Assembly: GCA_012513125.1 (NCBI GenBank)
Contig: JAAZCS010000177.1
Span: 1 to 17,158, forward strand
Direction of reading: 5' to 3'
Length of the DNA: 17,158 nt
DNA from: Treponema sp.
Lineage (GTDB): Bacteria; Spirochaetota; Spirochaetia; Treponematales; Treponemataceae
Below, in pieces: positions 14,655-17,158 of this stretch (position 1 is the first letter of the stretch; each line of letters opens with the position of its first letter). The notes under the pieces were generated by a model. That model made no database searches and was not told the origin of the DNA. It worked only from the letters and a program-made list of their open reading frames with translations. Both the position numbers and the translations under genes were made by a program.

Positions 14655-15305
14655 TCATGCTTTCCAGACAATACCAGATTTTATCGGTCGAGTCGGATTA
14701 TGCCCAGCATAAATGCTATTATTTTCGCAATAGCTTCCTGATAATAGAGAACCAGCACCTATAACAATATCGTTACCAATAGTTGTTCCCTTTAAAATAG
14801 TTACGTTACAGCCAATCCAAACACGATGGCCAATAATTATTTCTCTATCATGGTTGATAATAGAACCGTCTTTTGTAATGGTATGATAATCAGTATCTAA
14901 AAACATTGTGTGAACTGAAATTAGGCAATCATCTCCAAATACTAATCGTTTTCTGCAATTAAATTCTCCTAATCCATTGGCCATAAACGAATTTCCAATT
15001 TCAAAAACACCTTTTGAGCCTACAAGAACAGCATTCATATGATTAAAACAAGCTTTCGTTCCATGTAAAATAATTCTTCCTCCTGATTGAATTGATATTG
15101 TGTTTTTACACTTAAGTAGCAACATATTAAACTGAAGTGGCTTTTCAAATATAATACTTCCAGCAACAGCTTTAATTCTTGATCCATATTGAAGAAGAAT
15201 TGGAAGCTTCAAGAGACCTTTCAATCCAAACTGACGGAAATTAACATAAGCAGTTGTAATCCAATTAATTTTTCGAAATCTATTAATTGCTGATAATAAT
15301 TTCAT
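14655..15305 (-). CDS. Hexapeptide-repeat acyltransferase (LbetaH / maltose O-acetyltransferase-like)
   Basis: 216 residues. A variable N-terminal part (1-70) is followed by a left-handed beta helix with repeats such as IIIGHRVWIGCNV (156-168), ILKGTTIGNDIVIGAGS (170-186) and SIYAGHNPTRPIK (197-209). The DTDYHTI segment (137-143) supplies the expected catalytic His141. These enzymes move acetyl or related groups from acyl-CoA to sugars; the closest in style are capsule and lipopolysaccharide O-acetyltransferases. AGAGG precedes the ATG. Sole gene of cassette C3. The 160 bases before it (15306-15465) are AT-rich, hold only a small ATTGG/CCAAT dyad near 15393-15407 and show no convincing promoter. 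Confidence 0.88.
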   Translation of the reverse strand: MKLLSAINRFRKINWITTAYVNFRQFGLKGLLKLPILLQYGSRIKAVAGSIIFEKPLQFNMLLLKCKNTISIQSGGRIILHGTKACFNHMNAVLVGSKGVFEIGNSFMANGLGEFNCRKRLVFGDDCLISVHTMFLDTDYHTITKDGSIINHDREIIIGHRVWIGCNVTILKGTTIGNDIVIGAGSLLSGSYCENNSIYAGHNPTRPIKSGIVWKA

Positions 15306-15465
15306 TTACCTCTCCCTATCGGTCTTGGTTAACCTTTTCAAAAAATGACAAAATCAAGATTACCTCTGTGGATAATATCCTGATTGGATTTACCAATCTA
15401 TCTACAGCGATTTGATTTTACTATGTTAAAATACTCATCCTTGATATTTTAAGCGTGAAGCGTCC

Positions 15466-15589
15466 ACCTAACATTTGCTTAACCGGTAATTCCGTGCCCG
15501 AAGGGCTTGGCGCGGTTTGTGCGTAAGCGAGCGAAGCGAGTAGCACAAACCGTGACAAAGGAATTATCAGGTTGAAGCGGTTGTTAGGC
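15466..15589 (-). repeat. attC: attC site of cassette C2 (long type, 124 bp)
   Basis: Ends ACCTAAC (15466-15472) and GTTAGGC (15583-15589). Inner arms CTTAACCGG and CAGGTTGAAG; the centre pairs TAATTCC / GGAATTA and CGGTTTGTGC / GCACAAACCG. The neighbouring boundary stem (15453-15463, GCGTGAAGCGT) has lost its pairing here. Confidence 0.92.
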
Positions 15590-15611
15590 GTTATTTCTTT
15601 TACCAAAAACC

Positions 15612-15640
15612 TTGTTATAAATTCAAAATATTAGTATATT
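15612..15640 (+). promoter_or_regulatory. Promoter of the type I toxin RNA
   Basis: TTGTTA (15612-15617), 17-base spacer, TATATT (15635-15640) on the plus strand. The expected start, about 15647, lies just before the left arm of the inverted repeat. Confidence 0.6.
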
Positions 15641-15649
15641 AATCTTATT

Positions 15650-15679
15650 GGAACACCGTGGTACAGGGTGGCTGTCTCC
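15650..15679 (+). repeat. Left arm of an inverted repeat flanking the small toxin gene
   Basis: GGAACACCG (15650-15658) and GTGGCTGTCTCC (15668-15679) reappear inverted as GTGGCTGTTTCC and GGAACACCG at 15859-15886. The two convergent RNAs therefore start with nearly the same sequence, which can also fold locally because GGAnACA can pair with TGTnTCC. Confidence 0.8.
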
Positions 15680-15711
15680 TAATCTTAATGAAAGGGAGAT
15701 TTTGTGCAGAT

Positions 15712-15798
15712 ATGACAAAATACGAAAAAGCAATGCTTGTCATTGCAGTTCTTACTTTGCTTATAGACGCACTCGCTCTCTTCAAGTATTTCTTGTAA
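15712..15798 (+). CDS. Small hydrophobic peptide, probable type I (Fst / holin-like) toxin
   Basis: 28 codons from ATG 15712 to TAA 15798; the peptide is MTKYEKAMLVIAVLTLLI followed by DALALFKYFL. A charged start (MTKYEK), one hydrophobic helix and an aromatic/basic end match small type I toxins of the Fst / TxpA / holin-like group, which insert in the inner membrane when their antisense RNA is missing. An in-frame ATG at 15688 gives a 36-residue form starting MKGRFCAD; AAAGGGAG overlaps it and would be the Shine-Dalgarno for a start further down. This is the only plus-strand gene in the array. Convergent promoters, a shared two-way terminator and an opposite-strand RNA surround it. Too short for usual gene calling. 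Confidence 0.6.
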   Translation: MTKYEKAMLVIAVLTLLIDALALFKYFL

Positions 15799-15808
15799 GA
15801 GCAAAAAT

Positions 15809-15843
15809 AAAGCCTACCCCGTGTAGCTGACTGAGTAGGCTTT
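15809..15843. terminator. Bidirectional terminator shared by toxin and antitoxin RNAs
   Basis: AAAGCCTAC (15809-15817) and GTAGGCTTT (15835-15843) form a 9-bp stem. Plus-strand transcripts end in TTTT; minus-strand transcripts end in GTAGGCTTTATTTTT. It lies 10 bases after the toxin stop codon. Confidence 0.75.
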
Positions 15844-15858
15844 TCGTAAAAGCTTAAA

Positions 15859-15886
15859 GGAAACAGCCACATCTCTGCGGTGTTCC
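15859..15886 (-). repeat. Right arm of the inverted repeat flanking the small toxin gene
   Basis: On the minus strand: GGAACACCG (15878-15886), then GTGGCTGTTTCC (15859-15870), matching the left arm at 15650-15679 with one mismatch in the second block. Confidence 0.8.
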
Positions 15887-15898
15887 TTTGCTTATTCC

Positions 15899-15927
15899 AA
15901 TATACTTCGGTTTTATTTTATCGTCAA
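15899..15927 (-). promoter_or_regulatory. Promoter of the antisense RNA
   Basis: Minus strand: TTGACG (15922-15927), 17-base spacer, TATATT (15899-15904). The -35 overlaps the TGA stop of the 83-aa gene. Its better -35 suggests it is stronger than the toxin promoter, as is usual for antitoxin RNAs. Confidence 0.7.
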
Positions 15928-16175
15928 GTATTAATTTCATCAAAGTATATTTCAAGCTTTGTTTTTATAGCCTTTAGGCTTAAATTAATTTTATCCAAAT
16001 TCATTGAACGTTCGTCATAAAAGTTAAGTTGACATTTCTCAACTCCCTCTATTTTTCCATTCCAAGAAGCAATTACTTCATTTAAACGTTTTTTCTTAGA
16101 AGTAAAATCATTACTTTGTAATTCTCTTTCAATTTCAGCTATATGACGCTCAATAATATCCTTTTTTGTTTCCAT
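15924..16175 (-). CDS. Hypothetical 83-aa charged helical protein
   Basis: Family not recognised. The first 30 residues form a charged amphipathic helix (IIERHIAEIERELQSND), and the C-terminal LDKINLSLKAIKTKLEIYF also looks like a coiled-coil helix. No signal peptide. AGGAGA lies 8 bases before the ATG. It follows the secreted 243-aa gene by 36 bases and is probably in the same transcript. It is next to the type I toxin element but has its own frame and is not obviously part of it. Confidence 0.65.
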   Translation of the reverse strand: METKKDIIERHIAEIERELQSNDFTSKKKRLNEVIASWNGKIEGVEKCQLNFYDERSMNLDKINLSLKAIKTKLEIYFDEINT

Positions 16176-16211
16176 GTATTAAATCTCCTGAAATCTATTA
16201 TCAATATAATC

Positions 16212-16943
16212 TTAATATTTTACTGAACCATAAATTTCATTCGTTTTCTTGTTATAAAATTCAATAACTATTGATTTTACAGCTGGTCGTTTTCCAGAAA
16301 TATTGTACCAAGATCTATTTGCATAGCCTTTACCGCTAACTTTAACCATTCCAGAAATAACGACTCTTAATCGAATATTTACATCTTTGAGATTATCTTC
16401 AATTTCCAATGCTTTATTAATGTCATCAACTTTCCAATCATAATCATAAGTTACAAACTCAGATGAACCTGTCATTTCCTTGATTATTTCATTAATATTC
16501 GTCGAAATAGGAACCTGAGGTGCGTAAAAACCAGCAAGCACATTTTTTATCCCTATTCCGCTAGTACCTGATAAACTCATGTTAGAACCAAAACATACTC
16601 TAAAACTTTTTGTTTTCGTATTGTAATTAGCAATAGAAACTTCATCTACGTTAGAACGTAAATTATAAGTTATTCCATCTATCTTTAGATGATTTCGAAT
16701 TTTTTCCAGATTATCTCTATACTTTTTTGAATCAGGCGAATTTAAGAATACTTCTTTCTTTAAATCCGTATCATAAGATTTTAAGTCTTTAGTAAATACA
16801 TCAAAAATAGTTTCTTCAAGGATACTACTGACCCAAGCACTGCTCATATCATTATAATCGAGATAAGAACCTTCCAATTCAGTTTGAGCAAAAACTGAAA
16901 CCAGCATCAATGAACCAACAATGAAGGCTATAAACTTCTTCAT
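16212..16943 (-). CDS. Hypothetical secreted protein
   Basis: 243 residues with a clear Sec signal peptide: MKK, a hydrophobic core to about 17, and a likely signal peptidase I cut after Ala19 (VFA-QTE). No lipobox Cys, so it should be periplasmic or released. The mature part alternates beta-like segments (NIRLRVVISGMVKVSGKG, SIVIEFYNKKTNEIYGSV at the end) and is not a family I know. AGGAGG precedes the ATG at ideal spacing. First gene of cassette C2; about 90 bases separate it from the attC core with no convincing promoter. Confidence 0.75.
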   Translation of the reverse strand: MKKFIAFIVGSLMLVSVFAQTELEGSYLDYNDMSSAWVSSILEETIFDVFTKDLKSYDTDLKKEVFLNSPDSKKYRDNLEKIRNHLKIDGITYNLRSNVDEVSIANYNTKTKSFRVCFGSNMSLSGTSGIGIKNVLAGFYAPQVPISTNINEIIKEMTGSSEFVTYDYDWKVDDINKALEIEDNLKDVNIRLRVVISGMVKVSGKGYANRSWYNISGKRPAVKSIVIEFYNKKTNEIYGSVKY

Positions 16944-17012
16944 AAAAATCCTCCTAAGATTTTAATTTTTTTTTGCGAAGAAAATGTTGGAGATTTCCTT
17001 ATTACCAATAAG

Positions 17013-17027
17013 CGGGCCAGTGGCCCG
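17013..17027 (-). other. Cassette 5' boundary stem-loop (C2)
   Basis: CGGGCC-AGT-GGCCCG, 3 bases from the attC core. Loop as in C7, C9 and C10, stem different but fully paired. Confidence 0.65.
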
Positions 17028-17030
17028 TCC

Positions 17031-17094
17031 GCCTAACATTGTTTTAAACCGCAGGCAGCTCGCCTGCCTGTCGGATTTGAAAACTGTGTTATGC
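17031..17094 (-). repeat. attC: attC site of cassette C1 (short type, 64 bp)
   Basis: Ends GCCTAAC (17031-17037) and GTTATGC (17088-17094). Apart from the left core it is identical to the attC at 733-796. Confidence 0.9.
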
Positions 17095-17158
17095 TAATTT
17101 TTCAAACTCATCTTTTGTATTAATAAACTGTTCTTTTAATCTTCCAATCAAACCATTA
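17035..17158. repeat. Direct repeat, copy 2 of a duplicated cassette end
   Basis: 124 bases identical to 737-860; continues past the right edge. Confidence 0.95.
17089..17158 (-). CDS. Second copy of the hypothetical 274-aa gene, 3' end only
   Basis: The last 22 codons plus stop of a gene identical, as far as visible, to the one at 791-1615; the rest lies beyond the right edge. It ends in the attC like the first copy. Because identity is complete in coding and attC bases, the duplication is recent or maintained by recombination. Confidence 0.85.
   Translation of the reverse strand, partial: NGLIGRLKEQFINTKDEFEKLA

Larger units (their letters stand above)
15806..15892 (-). ncRNA. Probable antisense antitoxin RNA
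   Basis: Transcription from the promoter at 15899-15927 would begin near 15892 and stop after the shared hairpin near 15806, giving an RNA of about 85-90 nt. It is fully complementary to the toxin RNA across the terminator (about 15806-15844). It also carries CCTTTAAG (15854-15861), which could pair partly with CTTAATGAAAGG around the toxin's ribosome binding site. The RNA is inferred from promoter and terminator only. Confidence 0.5.
733..17158 (-). mobile_element. Integron gene-cassette array (ten attC sites)
   Basis: Ten attC sites at 733, 1655, 6141, 6986, 10516, 12730, 13544, 14538, 15466 and 17031 divide the region into nine complete cassettes of about 0.8-4.5 kb plus a partial one at the right. 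Cassette boundaries fall between AA and C of each left-hand core, near 738/739, 1660/1661, 6146/6147, 6991/6992, 10521/10522, 12735/12736, 13549/13550, 14543/14544, 15471/15472 and 17036/17037. Genes and attC polarity agree, so the tyrosine recombinase IntI and attI should lie to the right of the window. No integrase is visible here. Confidence 0.92.

Noticed and set aside
14570..14764. Plus-strand open frame of 64 codons
   Set aside because: Covers the attC hairpin and the end of the acyltransferase; arises from the attC palindrome.
15648..15830. Plus-strand frame of 60 codons over the type I toxin region
   Set aside because: Different frame from the hydrophobic peptide, starts inside the inverted repeat and runs into the terminator; no Shine-Dalgarno.
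733..17094. CRISPR array suggested by regularly repeated palindromic blocks
   Set aside because: Repeats are spaced by whole genes and have attC cores; they are recombination sites.

Overview
The window is a run of integron gene cassettes read right to left. Ten attC recombination sites split it into tandem cassettes. All but one of the genes lie on the minus strand, and each attC sits 3' of its cassette's last gene, often sharing the stop codon. The extrahelical bases of the attC stems point the same way as the genes, so the integrase and attI should lie beyond the right edge. AT-rich DNA, Shine-Dalgarno sites and attC sites of the TAACATTTGCTTAACC...GGTTGAAGCAGTTGTTAG type suggest a spirochaete, most likely a Treponema with a T. 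denticola-like chromosomal integron. That organism call rests on recall, not on a marker gene.

Layout, from the array-proximal right end to the left: (C1) 3' end of a second copy of the 274-aa gene cassette; (C2) a secreted 243-aa protein, an 83-aa charged protein and a probable type I toxin-antitoxin element, whose toxin is the only plus-strand gene; (C3) a hexapeptide acyltransferase; (C4) a 192-aa HEPN-like protein and an 80-aa protein; (C5) a membrane-anchored protein broken by a probable 1-base deletion in a T tract; (C6) a three-gene operon with a PD-(D/E)XK nuclease; (C7) a complete restriction-modification system, cytosine methyltransferase / DUF3883-type endonuclease / cytosine methyltransferase; (C8) an HExxH peptidase-MA-like protein; (C9) a 4.5-kb, four-gene cassette with an FAD oxidoreductase, a polytopic membrane protein and GtrA (surface glycan modification), plus a type III toxin-antitoxin locus whose toxN has an in-frame amber codon; (C10) the first copy of the 274-aa gene; (C11) hsdM of a type I restriction system, cut by the left edge.

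The content is typical of a large sedentary array: defence or restriction genes, toxin-antitoxin loci with their own promoters, surface-sugar modification and many orphans. Most cassettes leave no room for a promoter between attC and the Shine-Dalgarno site, so expression probably depends on read-through or on a few internal promoters (hsdM, toxI, the type I pair, perhaps the C7 methyltransferase).

Two features stand out. A short GC-rich stem-loop follows the attC core at the 5' end of nearly every cassette. Its stem sequences differ but stay paired while flanks and loop are conserved, which indicates selection on structure. The convergent toxin/antisense RNA element in C2 and the decayed ToxIN locus in C9 are also easily missed by ordinary gene calling.
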